DNA of 20,966 bases, from contig DATBMA010000111.1 of NCBI GenBank assembly GCA_036555105.1, positions 1 through 20,966 on the forward strand, written 5' to 3'. Shown here in pieces: positions 14,239-20,966 of this stretch. Under the pieces are notes generated by a model. That model was not told where the DNA came from and did not search any database. It saw only the letters and a list, made by a program, of their open reading frames with translations. This DNA is from DATBMA01 sp036555105 (GTDB lineage Bacteria > Actinomycetota > Acidimicrobiia > Spongiisociales > ZC4RG35). The first letter of the stretch is position 1; the number at the start of each line of letters is the position of its first letter. The position numbers were made by a program, and so were the translations under genes.

Positions 14239-14652
14239 GTGCTGATTCCAGGGCCGATATGGGAAGCGGTCATGGCCCATGCCCGCTACTGCGCTCCAGA
14301 GGAATGCTGCGGCCTGATCGCGGCCGACGCCCAGGGTGCAATCCGCTTCGCCTACCCCCTCACCAACTCCTATCACTCGCCGGTGCGTTTCAACATCGAG
14401 CCAGCCGAGATGTTCGGGGCCCTCCGGCACGCAGAGAGCAATGGATGGGATCTGGCCGGGGCGTTTCACTCCCATCCACGGGGGCCGGCCTATCCGTCGC
14501 CCACCGATCAAGCGGAGGCAGGCGAGCCGAGCTGGCTCTATCTCGTGGCCAGCCTGCAACCTCCCGAGTTGAGAGGATTCACCCTGTCGGGGACGGAACC
14601 AACAGAGGTTGCCCTGGAGATGAACGAAGGGTTTTCGCGCTCCGAGCCATAG
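14239..14652 (+). CDS. JAMM/Mov34 (MPN+) zinc metalloprotease, Mec-like
   Basis: A 137-residue single-domain JAMM protease. All active-site residues are present: Glu22 in PEECCGLI, and His77, His79, Ser87 and Asp90 in HSHPRGPAYPSPTD, fitting HxH-x7-S-x2-D. Small bacterial members cleave isopeptide-like bonds at the C-terminus of ubiquitin-like sulfur carriers; mycobacterial Mec cuts CysO-cysteine. The N-terminal IWEAVMAHARYCAPEECCGL is similar to Mec as I recall it. No sulfur carrier or cysteine synthase gene lies nearby. GTG 14239 starts the domain and has a -10-like TACCCT 6 nt upstream. The stop lies 47 bp before the tryptophan dioxygenase ATG. Confidence 0.9.
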   Translation: MLIPGPIWEAVMAHARYCAPEECCGLIAADAQGAIRFAYPLTNSYHSPVRFNIEPAEMFGALRHAESNGWDLAGAFHSHPRGPAYPSPTDQAEAGEPSWLYLVASLQPPELRGFTLSGTEPTEVALEMNEGFSRSEP

Positions 14653-14677
14653 ACCGGAGACAGAAGGTCCCCAGAAC

Positions 14678-14683
14678 TAGGGT
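14678..14683 (+). promoter_or_regulatory. Candidate -10 element before tryptophan 2,3-dioxygenase
   Basis: TAGGGT fits TANNNT; transcription would start near 14690, about 10 nt before ATG 14700. It suggests the dioxygenase-PLP enzyme pair can be transcribed apart from the JAMM gene. An in-frame TTG at 14688 is an alternative start. Confidence 0.35.
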
Positions 14684-14699
14684 GATCTTGCCCGCCGCC

Positions 14700-15785
14700 A
14701 TGACGGACTCCCTCTACTACGCCGACTACCTCAGGCTGGACCGGATCCTCTCGGCCCAGGAGTTGCAAAGCGCTGCAGCGGGGCGGCCGATGCACGACGA
14801 GATGCTGTTCATCATCGTGCATCAAGCCTATGAGCTCTGGTTCAAGCTCGTGCTGTGGGAGCTCGATGCCGTGCGAGAGATCTTCGGGCAGGAGAAGGTG
14901 GCGGAGTCGTCCATGGGACGGGCGCTGGCCCACCTGGACCGGATCATCGGGATTCAGGACCTGTTGGTGCGGCAGATAGGGGTCCTGGAGACGATGACCC
15001 CGCTCGACTTCATGGACTTCCGCGACTACCTCTTCCCCGCATCCGGATTCCAGTCGGTGCAATTCCGGATGCTCGAGAACAAGCTCGGGATCCGCCCCGC
15101 CGACCGGGTTCGGGTGGCAGGCGCCCCTTACACCGCTGCTCTGAGTGAGGCAGATCGAGAACTGGTGGAGGCATCCGAGTCCGAGCCGACGCTCTTCGAC
15201 CTGGTTTGCTCCTGGCTCGAACGCACTCCCTTCCTCGACCTCGGCGAGTTCCACTTCTGGGAGCGATACCAGACGGCGGTCCGGGAGATGCTCGAGAAGG
15301 ACAGGGCGATGATCGTCGAGACACCCAACCTGACGGAGTTGGAGAAGGTCGAGCAACTGAGGGCCTTCGAACAGACCTTTGCCCAATACGAGGCGGTCTT
15401 CGACGAGACCAAGCACAAGGAGCTGATCGTGTCGGGCGAGCGGCGCCTCTCCCATCGGGCCTTCCAGGCGGCGCTGTTCATCTCCTTGTACCGGGACGAG
15501 CCCGCTCTGCAAGAGCCCTTTCGCTTGCTCGAGCTCTTGATGGATATCGATGAGGGATTCACCACCTGGCGTCATCGTCACGCCCAGCTCGCCACCAGGA
15601 TGATCGGGCGGAGGGTCGGCACGGGGGGCTCGGCCGGCGCCGCTTACCTCGGCAGGTCCGCCGAGAAGTCGCGGGTATTCACCGACTTGCTCAATCTGGC
15701 GACCTTCCTGATTCCGAGATCGTCGCTGCCGCCGCTGCCGCCCGAGGTGGAGGAGAAGATGCATTTCCGATTTGAGTCGGCATGA
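14700..15785 (+). CDS. kynA: Tryptophan 2,3-dioxygenase
   Basis: A heme enzyme that opens the indole ring of L-tryptophan with O2 to give N-formylkynurenine, the first step of the kynurenine pathway. The 361 residues carry the family landmarks: DEMLFIIVHQAYELWFK, with the active-site His; DFMDFRDYLFPASGFQS, with the carboxylate-binding Arg; the axial heme ligand His294 in TWRHRHAQ, aligning with WRYRH of the human enzyme; and RRVGTGGSAG, the Thr-containing substrate loop. It is longer than many bacterial forms (about 280-300) and nearer in size to animal ones, with extra sequence around 125-210. ATG 14700 is chosen as MTDSLYYADYLRLD is the family start. The stop overlaps the next ATG (ATGA), so the pair is translationally coupled. 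Confidence 0.95.
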   Translation: MTDSLYYADYLRLDRILSAQELQSAAAGRPMHDEMLFIIVHQAYELWFKLVLWELDAVREIFGQEKVAESSMGRALAHLDRIIGIQDLLVRQIGVLETMTPLDFMDFRDYLFPASGFQSVQFRMLENKLGIRPADRVRVAGAPYTAALSEADRELVEASESEPTLFDLVCSWLERTPFLDLGEFHFWERYQTAVREMLEKDRAMIVETPNLTELEKVEQLRAFEQTFAQYEAVFDETKHKELIVSGERRLSHRAFQAALFISLYRDEPALQEPFRLLELLMDIDEGFTTWRHRHAQLATRMIGRRVGTGGSAGAAYLGRSAEKSRVFTDLLNLATFLIPRSSLPPLPPEVEEKMHFRFESA

Positions 15786-16963
15786 GCATCGGACAGCTGC
15801 ACGCCGGCTTCACTCGCTTCCGGGAAGCGGCTCCCGACCGACTGCACTTCGCCGCCCACAGCCACCATCCCTGGCCTGACGTCGCCCACGCGGGCCACCA
15901 GGCGGCCTGGGACGACGCGTTGGAGCTGGCCGACGAGAAATGGGTGAAGGTCTTTGGTGATGTGGTTCCCGCCACCCAATCCGCGATCGCCCGAGTGCTT
16001 GGCCTCCCCGATCCGAGCTCGATCGCATTCGCCCCCAACACCCACGAGCTCCTCGTGCGCCTGTTCTCCTGCCTGGAACCGCCTGTGCGCATCCTGGCGA
16101 CGGGGGCCGAGTTCCACTCGTTCACCAGGCAGACCCGCCGGTGGGAGGAGGCCGGGCTTGCGGTGGTGACCAGGGTGGCCACCGACCCGCTGGAGACGTT
16201 CGAAGAGCGGCTCGTGAAGGCCGTCGCCGGCGGGCGACATCACCTGGTGTACTTCAGCCAGACCCACTTCGACTCCGGCTACGTGACCGCCGGGATGCAG
16301 GAGGTGGTGAGGGCAGTCCCATCCGACGATGCCATCGTGGTCATCGACGGCTACCACGGGTTCATGGCCTCTCCCACCGACCTCGGGCCGATGCACGACC
16401 GGGTCTTCTACCTGGCCGGCGGTTACAAGTACGCGATGGCCGGCGAAGGAGCCTGCTTCATGCATTGCCCCCCCGGATATGGCGCCAGGCCGGTCGACTC
16501 TGGCTGGTTCGCAGGCTTCGGCCAGCTGGAGGAAGGGATGGGCAACGACGTGTGGTTCGGGACCGACGGCTCGCGCTTCCTCGGTGCCACCTTCGATCCG
16601 GTCGGCATCTACCGGATGCGAGCGGTCCTCGAATGGCTGGAGTCGTCGGGTGTCACCGTCGCCGACATTCACCGGCATGCCCGGGACCTGCAATCGCACT
16701 TCGTCGAGGGGCTGTCCTCGGCCGGCCTCGATGAGCTGGGTGAGCTGGTTCCGGACAGCTCGTTTCCCGACCGCGGCAACTTCCTCACCTTCCGTCGGCC
16801 CGACGCCGCCACCTTCCACCGGGCCATGCGAGAACTCGGGGTCGTCACCGATTACCGGCGAGATCGGCTCCGGATCGGCTTCGGGGTCTATCACGACCGC
16901 AGTGAGGTGGACGCCCTGGTCGAGCGGGCCACCGCGGCACTGGCACTGACCGCCTCGACCTGA
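15782..16963 (+). CDS. Kynureninase-like PLP-dependent enzyme (class V aminotransferase fold)
   Basis: A 393-residue fold-type I PLP enzyme. The cofactor lysine is Lys216 in AGGYKYAMAGEGACF, and Asp189 in VVIDGYHGFMA would pair with the PLP pyridine nitrogen. The overlap with the tryptophan dioxygenase gene (ATGA) points to kynureninase, which splits kynurenine into anthranilate and alanine. The motifs differ from classic KynU (YKYLNGGPG and DxAHxxG), so it may be a divergent kynureninase or another class V enzyme acting on a kynurenine-like compound. Length is slightly short of the usual 410-420. Assignment to the PLP class V fold is firm; the reaction is inferred from context. Confidence 0.8.
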   Translation: MSIGQLHAGFTRFREAAPDRLHFAAHSHHPWPDVAHAGHQAAWDDALELADEKWVKVFGDVVPATQSAIARVLGLPDPSSIAFAPNTHELLVRLFSCLEPPVRILATGAEFHSFTRQTRRWEEAGLAVVTRVATDPLETFEERLVKAVAGGRHHLVYFSQTHFDSGYVTAGMQEVVRAVPSDDAIVVIDGYHGFMASPTDLGPMHDRVFYLAGGYKYAMAGEGACFMHCPPGYGARPVDSGWFAGFGQLEEGMGNDVWFGTDGSRFLGATFDPVGIYRMRAVLEWLESSGVTVADIHRHARDLQSHFVEGLSSAGLDELGELVPDSSFPDRGNFLTFRRPDAATFHRAMRELGVVTDYRRDRLRIGFGVYHDRSEVDALVERATAALALTAST

Positions 16964-17001
16964 CTGCCTCGCTCGGCCGTCACCACGCTGCCCTCAGTGA
17001 G

Positions 17002-17030
17002 TAGGTTCCGCTGCCTCGCGTGGAAGGAGG
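17002..17030 (+). promoter_or_regulatory. Candidate -10 and ribosome binding site of the ACT-domain gene
   Basis: TAGGTT (17002-17007, TANNNT) is followed by a leader of about 20 nt and AAGGAGG (17024-17030), 4 nt before ATG 17035. The ribosome binding site decides for ATG 17035 over an in-frame GTG at 17020. Confidence 0.5.
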
Positions 17031-17034
17031 CCAC

Positions 17035-17403
17035 ATGCAGGACCTGTCAGTGACGCTGCCCGACCAACCGGGCGGGCTCGCCCGCCTGGGCGAGGCGCTG
17101 GGAGCCGCCGGAATCAACATCGATGGATTGGCGGGGGTGGGGACCGGCGGCGATGGTGTGATCCACCTGCTGGTCGGCGACGGCCAAGCCGCCCGCGCCG
17201 CGTTGCAGGAGGCCGGGATAGAGGCGAGCGAACCTTCCGATGTTCTGGCCATCGCCGCCCGCGATCAGCCTGGCGAGCTCGGCAGCAGAGCGAGGGTGGT
17301 GGCGGACGCCGGAATCAACATCCAGGCTGCATATCTCGACACCAATGGCAACCTGATCATGGTGGTGGACGACCTCGACAAGGCGGTCGGGGCCTTCAGC
17401 TGA
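17035..17403 (+). CDS. Tandem ACT-domain protein
   Basis: A 122-residue protein formed by two ACT-like units (about 3-66 and 69-122). Each begins with a beta strand and a DQPGxLA/DQPGELG turn (DQPGGLARLGEALGAAGINIDG; DQPGELGSRARVVADAGINIQA), the ligand-binding signature of ACT domains, which bind amino acids and regulate metabolic enzymes. No catalytic domain is attached, so it is probably a stand-alone sensor or regulatory subunit. It follows the kynureninase-like gene by 71 bp with its own -10 and strong ribosome binding site. Its stop overlaps the end of the minus-strand cyclase gene by 8 bp. A link to aromatic amino acid sensing would be sensible but is only inferred. Confidence 0.87.
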   Translation: MQDLSVTLPDQPGGLARLGEALGAAGINIDGLAGVGTGGDGVIHLLVGDGQAARAALQEAGIEASEPSDVLAIAARDQPGELGSRARVVADAGINIQAAYLDTNGNLIMVVDDLDKAVGAFS

Positions 17404-20400
17404 CCCGGTTGAGCTCCGGCATGAACAGGAACGCCCCTGTCTCCTCGAGGAGCGCAGACGCCTCCGCCCGGGCCGCTTCTGGATCGCCGCCCGAGGCTGC
17501 TTGGACTCGGCTGAGGTCTATCAATGCCCTGGCCCGATAGACGGGCATACAGCGCGTCTCGAAGCCGTCGGCCGCGGCTTTCAAGGAAGCGATGGCCTGG
17601 TCGCCATCCGTCACGAGCCCTTCCGTCCAGTCCGCCAGCGGGGTTATGGCGGGCCGGCCGTCGGCCATCGATCTCAGTGTCCGCGCAAATTCTGCTGCCT
17701 CATCACGGCGTCCGACCATGGCGAGGGCATCGACAGCTTCGGCCAGCAGCAGATCCCACGTGTCAAGAGACGGTCCCTCCGGCATCTGCTCCGCGGCCTC
17801 GGACAGGATCGAGGCGCTGTCCTCATACCTCTCCTCTGAGTAGGCGATCATCGCCTCGGTCCAAGCCGTTCGGATAGAGCCCTCCCAAATCTCCGCCCCC
17901 AACTCCTTTGCCTCCGTGGATAACGCGATCAGCTCGGCGGTGCGCCCTTGAAGCCCAGCGATCAGGGCCATGATCTTGAGCGTCTCCGGGAGCCATCCCG
18001 TGTAGCCGACCTCGGCGAAACTCCGCATGAACTCGTAGTGGGCCTCCGCTACGTCGAACTGCCCGGACATGAAAGCAATCCAACCGGCAGCGTCCCGCAT
18101 AACCCCTTCGCCCTGGACCCTCCCACCCTTCTGGGCGAGCTGAATGGCTGCTTGCACCTTCGACTGGAGTTGCTCCATGTCCAGGACCGGCCCGGCCCCG
18201 TATTCGCCCCAAATCAGCATCTGCTCGGCGGTGAAAAACAGGTCGAGGTCTCCGACCTGACGGGACAGAGAAGCACCCGCCTCCAGCAGGGTCTTCCCCC
18301 CTTCCCAGTCTCCGCCCCACATGGTCAACATCCCGAGGTTGACTCGAGCACCGGCGAGGGCGTCGAGCTGGCCCCAGCGCTCGCCGAGGTCGGCCGCCTT
18401 CAACAGCCATGGGACAGCCTCCTCGCCCCTTCCGAGGTTGGTCAGGAGGCTGCCGAACTGCCAGGCGATGTAGGCGAGGTCAGGCTCACTGCCAAGGCGC
18501 TCGAGCTCGTCGGCCGCATCCTTGGCCAGCTCGAAGGCTTCCTCCCCCCGGCCGAGCTCGAAAAGCGGCCGGGCCCGCCTCGCCCTCGCCCTCGCAGCAT
18601 CGGCGGGCATGTGTGCCTCCATGAATAACGATTCGGCCTTGACGAATCGGTCGAGTGCCTCGTCCAACAGGCCCGAGCGCATGCCCACGTCTCCTGACTG
18701 CTCCCACAAGGAAGCGATGACTGCGGGCGACGCAATACCAGGGCGGGCCAGCTCGAGCGCTCGCCCCAGCCACAGTGACGCGTCGGCCAGGCTGCCAACC
18801 CTGGTAGCACGGCCTGCTGCCGCCGCCGCCCACCTGACGGTCTCAGAATCTATGTCCTCGCGCCGGGTCGAAGCCTCTCCCAGCTCCTCTAGGTATTCAC
18901 TTGCAGAGGAGTAGTGGGTGGCAGCCAGCTCGGGGTTCTCCTCACCGCTGGCGGCCATCCTCATCTCAGCCCACTGGCCAACCAGAGCATGAAGGCGCGC
19001 CCTGTCGGCCTTGGGCAGCACCTCATAGGCCACGTCGCGAATGAGGGCGTGATGAAATGCGAACTCGGACTCGCCCTCGAAGCTCGGCGGCTCCCGCGCC
19101 GCGATCAGGTCCTTTACCCCGAGCTTGGCCAGGATCACCGCCAGCTCGTCGGATGGCTCACCCGTGATGTGCGCAAGTGCTCCCTCCCAGAAGACCCTGC
19201 CTATCACTGCCGCAGCTCGAAGCACCGCCAGGTAACGGTCGGGAAGAGCGTCGAGGCGGGAGGCAATCACACCCCTGACCGAGGTGGGCAGCTGCAACTC
19301 CTGCAGGGGTGCCGCCACACGCCATGCATGTGCGGACTGCGGGCGGAGGACTCCCTGATCGATGAGGCTGCGAACGATCTCCTCCGTGAAGAGAGGATTC
19401 CCCTCACTCCGCGCCTCGATCAGCTCTGCCAGCTCTGAGTCGATGTCACCGCCCAGAAGTCCGCTCAACATCTCCCGACTTTCGCCCTTGGTCAGCGGAT
19501 CGAGCTCCAGTTGGATGTACCCGCCCCCGGCACCCCACTCCCGTCGCCGGTCGAGGAGATCCGGACGGGCAAGGGTCAGCATCAGAATGGGTTTGTCACC
19601 CCATGCTGCTTCATATGACACGAAGTCGAGCAGTCCCTCATCCGCCCAGTGAATGTCCTCCAAGGTGATGACCAGGACATCTGGCCCGGTGAGGAGCTCC
19701 AGGAACGACCGCCAACCTTCGAAGAGATCCTCATGGGCTTGTAACCCTGATCCCTCGCCACCGAGCAGGGTCACGAGGGCCTCGACGATCTCAGCCTCCC
19801 CTTCGACTGCCGCAACGGCGAGCTCGACCTTGGTGCGGAGGACCGCACCATCATCGTCTTCGAACACACCACAGTGATCTCTGATCGCATCGCGGAGGGC
19901 GGAATAGGGGTGGTTGCCGTAGGGGAGGGCCCTTCCCCTCAGCCAGCGAACTGTCCGGGTTGCCTGGGCCTGTAGACGAAACTCCGCCGCCAATCGCGAC
20001 TTTCCGACCCCGGCTGGGCCGATCACCGTCACGAGCCCCGGCCGGCGATCGGCCGATACCTCCTCCAAGGCCGCCGCCAGCATTTCGAGCTCCTCATCCC
20101 GACCAACCAGGCTCGACTCGAGACCAAGTTTGGGACGTTCTCCCTGGGCACCACCCACCGACTTGGCGCGCCAAGCCGGAACCGCCTCGGACTTTCCCTT
20201 GAGCCGCAATGGCAGAAGCTCCTCGTATGCAATGGCCTGACGGGTCGCCGCATAGCCTCCTGGCCCGACGACAACCGTTCCCGGCTCGGCGGCGGCCTGA
20301 AGGCGGGCGGCAGTGTTGGCCGAGTCCCCCGTGACCATCCGGTCCGGGAGGTGCTCGGGGCGCTCCAGATAGACGAGGACTTCCCCTGATTCGACCCCGA

Positions 20401-20806
20401 TGCGCATCTGGAGCTCGCTGCGACCCTCACCGGCCAGTTCACCATTGAGGGAGGAGAGGGCATCCTGCATCGCCAGTCCAGCTCGAACGGCCCTCTCTGC
20501 GTCGTCCTCGTGTGAGGCGGGTACGCCGAACAGCGCCAGGATCCCATCGCCCATGATCTTGTCGATGGTGCCCCCGTGCCGCTCAACTTCCGCCACGAGG
20601 CGTTCGAAAGCCCGGCTGATCAAGGTCTGGACGACCTCGGGATCCTCGATTTCTCCCATGGTCGTAGATCCCACCAGGTCGGCGAAGAGTATGGCGACGT
20701 ACTTTCTCTCGCGGCGTGCATCCGGTGCCTGCTCGAGCCTGGCGCCACAGTTCAGGCAGAACTTGGCGCCGTCCGGGTTCTCGGTCGCGCAGACGGGACA
20801 GGCCAT
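17396..20806 (-). CDS. Zinc ribbon, class III adenylate/guanylate cyclase, ATPase and TPR-like multidomain protein
   Basis: A 1136-residue probable signalling protein. Residues 3-20 form a zinc ribbon (CPVC...CLNC). A class III cyclase domain follows (about 35-210): metal ligands Asp43 (FADLVGST) and Asp87 (KIMGDG), Lys83 as base-recognition residue, and Asn164 and Arg168 (GDSANTAAR) for transition-state binding. The second base-selecting position, seven residues before Asn164, is Met157 rather than Asp or Thr, so nucleotide preference is unclear. A STAND/AAA-like ATPase module begins at LVGRDEEL (233-240), with Walker A GPAGVGKS (263-270) and Walker B VLVITLEDIHWAD (377-389). The remaining C-terminal half is Ala/Glu/Leu-rich helical repeat, probably TPR. 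There is no C-terminal DNA-binding HTH. ATG 20806 opens the ribbon; AAGG sits 2 nt before it. Confidence 0.93.
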   Translation of the reverse strand: MACPVCATENPDGAKFCLNCGARLEQAPDARRERKYVAILFADLVGSTTMGEIEDPEVVQTLISRAFERLVAEVERHGGTIDKIMGDGILALFGVPASHEDDAERAVRAGLAMQDALSSLNGELAGEGRSELQMRIGVESGEVLVYLERPEHLPDRMVTGDSANTAARLQAAAEPGTVVVGPGGYAATRQAIAYEELLPLRLKGKSEAVPAWRAKSVGGAQGERPKLGLESSLVGRDEELEMLAAALEEVSADRRPGLVTVIGPAGVGKSRLAAEFRLQAQATRTVRWLRGRALPYGNHPYSALRDAIRDHCGVFEDDDGAVLRTKVELAVAAVEGEAEIVEALVTLLGGEGSGLQAHEDLFEGWRSFLELLTGPDVLVITLEDIHWADEGLLDFVSYEAAWGDKPILMLTLARPDLLDRRREWGAGGGYIQLELDPLTKGESREMLSGLLGGDIDSELAELIEARSEGNPLFTEEIVRSLIDQGVLRPQSAHAWRVAAPLQELQLPTSVRGVIASRLDALPDRYLAVLRAAAVIGRVFWEGALAHITGEPSDELAVILAKLGVKDLIAAREPPSFEGESEFAFHHALIRDVAYEVLPKADRARLHALVGQWAEMRMAASGEENPELAATHYSSASEYLEELGEASTRREDIDSETVRWAAAAAGRATRVGSLADASLWLGRALELARPGIASPAVIASLWEQSGDVGMRSGLLDEALDRFVKAESLFMEAHMPADAARARARRARPLFELGRGEEAFELAKDAADELERLGSEPDLAYIAWQFGSLLTNLGRGEEAVPWLLKAADLGERWGQLDALAGARVNLGMLTMWGGDWEGGKTLLEAGASLSRQVGDLDLFFTAEQMLIWGEYGAGPVLDMEQLQSKVQAAIQLAQKGGRVQGEGVMRDAAGWIAFMSGQFDVAEAHYEFMRSFAEVGYTGWLPETLKIMALIAGLQGRTAELIALSTEAKELGAEIWEGSIRTAWTEAMIAYSEERYEDSASILSEAAEQMPEGPSLDTWDLLLAEAVDALAMVGRRDEAAEFARTLRSMADGRPAITPLADWTEGLVTDGDQAIASLKAAADGFETRCMPVYRARALIDLSRVQAASGGDPEAARAEASALLEETGAFLFMPELNRVS

Positions 20807-20837
20807 GACCTTGGTCCGTCCGCCCAGCCCTGCGATC

Positions 20838-20966
20838 TCAGGCGACTACCGGGACCTTTTCCATCGCAGCCGCCACCTTCTCGGCCGGGTAGGAGAAGTC
20901 CTCGAGCTTCCCGGTCAGGTAGGCGTCGTATGCCGCCATGTCGAAGTGCCCGTGCCCGCACAAGGC
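20838..20966 (-). CDS. TrpB-like PLP-dependent enzyme, C-terminal end (cut by right edge)
   Basis: Only the last 42 codons and the stop are inside the window. CGHGHFDMAAYDAYLTG followed by KLEDFSYPAEKV matches the C-terminus of the TrpB2-type tryptophan synthase beta chain (consensus SGHGHFDxxAYxxYLxG), which joins indole and serine to form tryptophan and often lacks a TrpA partner. The PLP-binding core is outside the window, so activity cannot be assessed. It is on the same strand as the cyclase-ATPase gene, 31 bp upstream of it, and may be co-transcribed. Confidence 0.8.
   Translation of the reverse strand, partial: ALCGHGHFDMAAYDAYLTGKLEDFSYPAEKVAAAMEKVPVVA

Noticed and set aside
14259..14699. 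Longer N-terminus for tryptophan dioxygenase
   Set aside because: Runs through the JAMM gene in another frame; the JAMM motif is complete there, and the dioxygenase family start is at 14700.
14538..15764. Minus-strand ORF of 408 residues
   Set aside because: Mirror of tryptophan dioxygenase; Leu/Glu/Gln-rich with no motif.
15644..16894. Minus-strand ORF of 416 residues
   Set aside because: Mirror of the kynureninase-like gene; no domain and unlikely composition.
16964..17034. Gap after the kynureninase-like gene checked for a terminator
   Set aside because: No convincing hairpin or T tract; only the ACT gene promoter and ribosome site are supported.
1..20966. CRISPR arrays, tRNA, rRNA, transposases, attachment sites and phage genes
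   Set aside because: No spaced direct repeats, RNA gene signatures or mobile-element proteins were seen on either strand.

Overview
This window looks like high-GC chromosomal DNA from an actinomycete-like bacterium (Actinomycetota, perhaps an uncultured acidimicrobial lineage; the class assignment is a guess). The signs are the very high GC with long antisense shadow ORFs, frequent GTG and TTG starts, tight 1-8 bp gene overlaps, TANNNT -10 hexamers placed only 6-9 nt upstream of several start codons (the leaderless style common in actinobacteria), and gene families such as the very large cyclase-ATPase protein and a TrpB-like enzyme. I see no rRNA, tRNA, CRISPR array, insertion sequence or phage gene. 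Coding density is extreme: the longest gap without a gene is about 117 bp (6790-6906).

Left part, minus strand (6903 down to 1): a peptide or nickel-type ABC importer operon reads from a candidate promoter at 6875-6903. Its order is lipoprotein solute-binding protein, permease B, a fused permease C plus ATPase D protein, ATPase F, then a TSUP/TauE-like membrane exporter, then the first 82 codons of a nicotinamidase-like hydrolase that runs off the left edge. A perfect 8-bp inverted repeat lies just after the -10 and may be an operator.

Middle, minus strand (9659 down to 6907): a membrane protein with an HxxxH motif, a hotdog thioesterase, a metallo-beta-lactamase-fold hydrolase and a histone-deacetylase-family amidohydrolase (acetylpolyamine-amidohydrolase type) form a compact set whose last three genes overlap by 1-4 bp. 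Divergent from it is nhaA (9690-10886), followed by a convergent GNAT acetyltransferase. The GNAT gene is divergent from a short-chain dehydrogenase, with a small palindrome between their promoters.

Right part: a benzoate-CoA-ligase-like acyl-CoA synthetase with a coupled UBP-type zinc-finger protein (minus) is divergent from a plus-strand set: a JAMM/Mov34 metalloprotease, tryptophan 2,3-dioxygenase, and a kynureninase-like PLP enzyme overlapping it by ATGA. Read together these suggest an aryl-amino-acid route, tryptophan to N-formylkynurenine to kynurenine to anthranilate and possibly to anthraniloyl-CoA, but no formamidase is visible. A tandem ACT-domain protein follows. It meets tail to tail, with an 8-bp overlap, a 1136-residue minus-strand protein combining zinc ribbon, class III nucleotide cyclase, AAA/STAND-like ATPase and helical repeats. 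The right edge holds the last 42 codons of a TrpB-like PLP enzyme.
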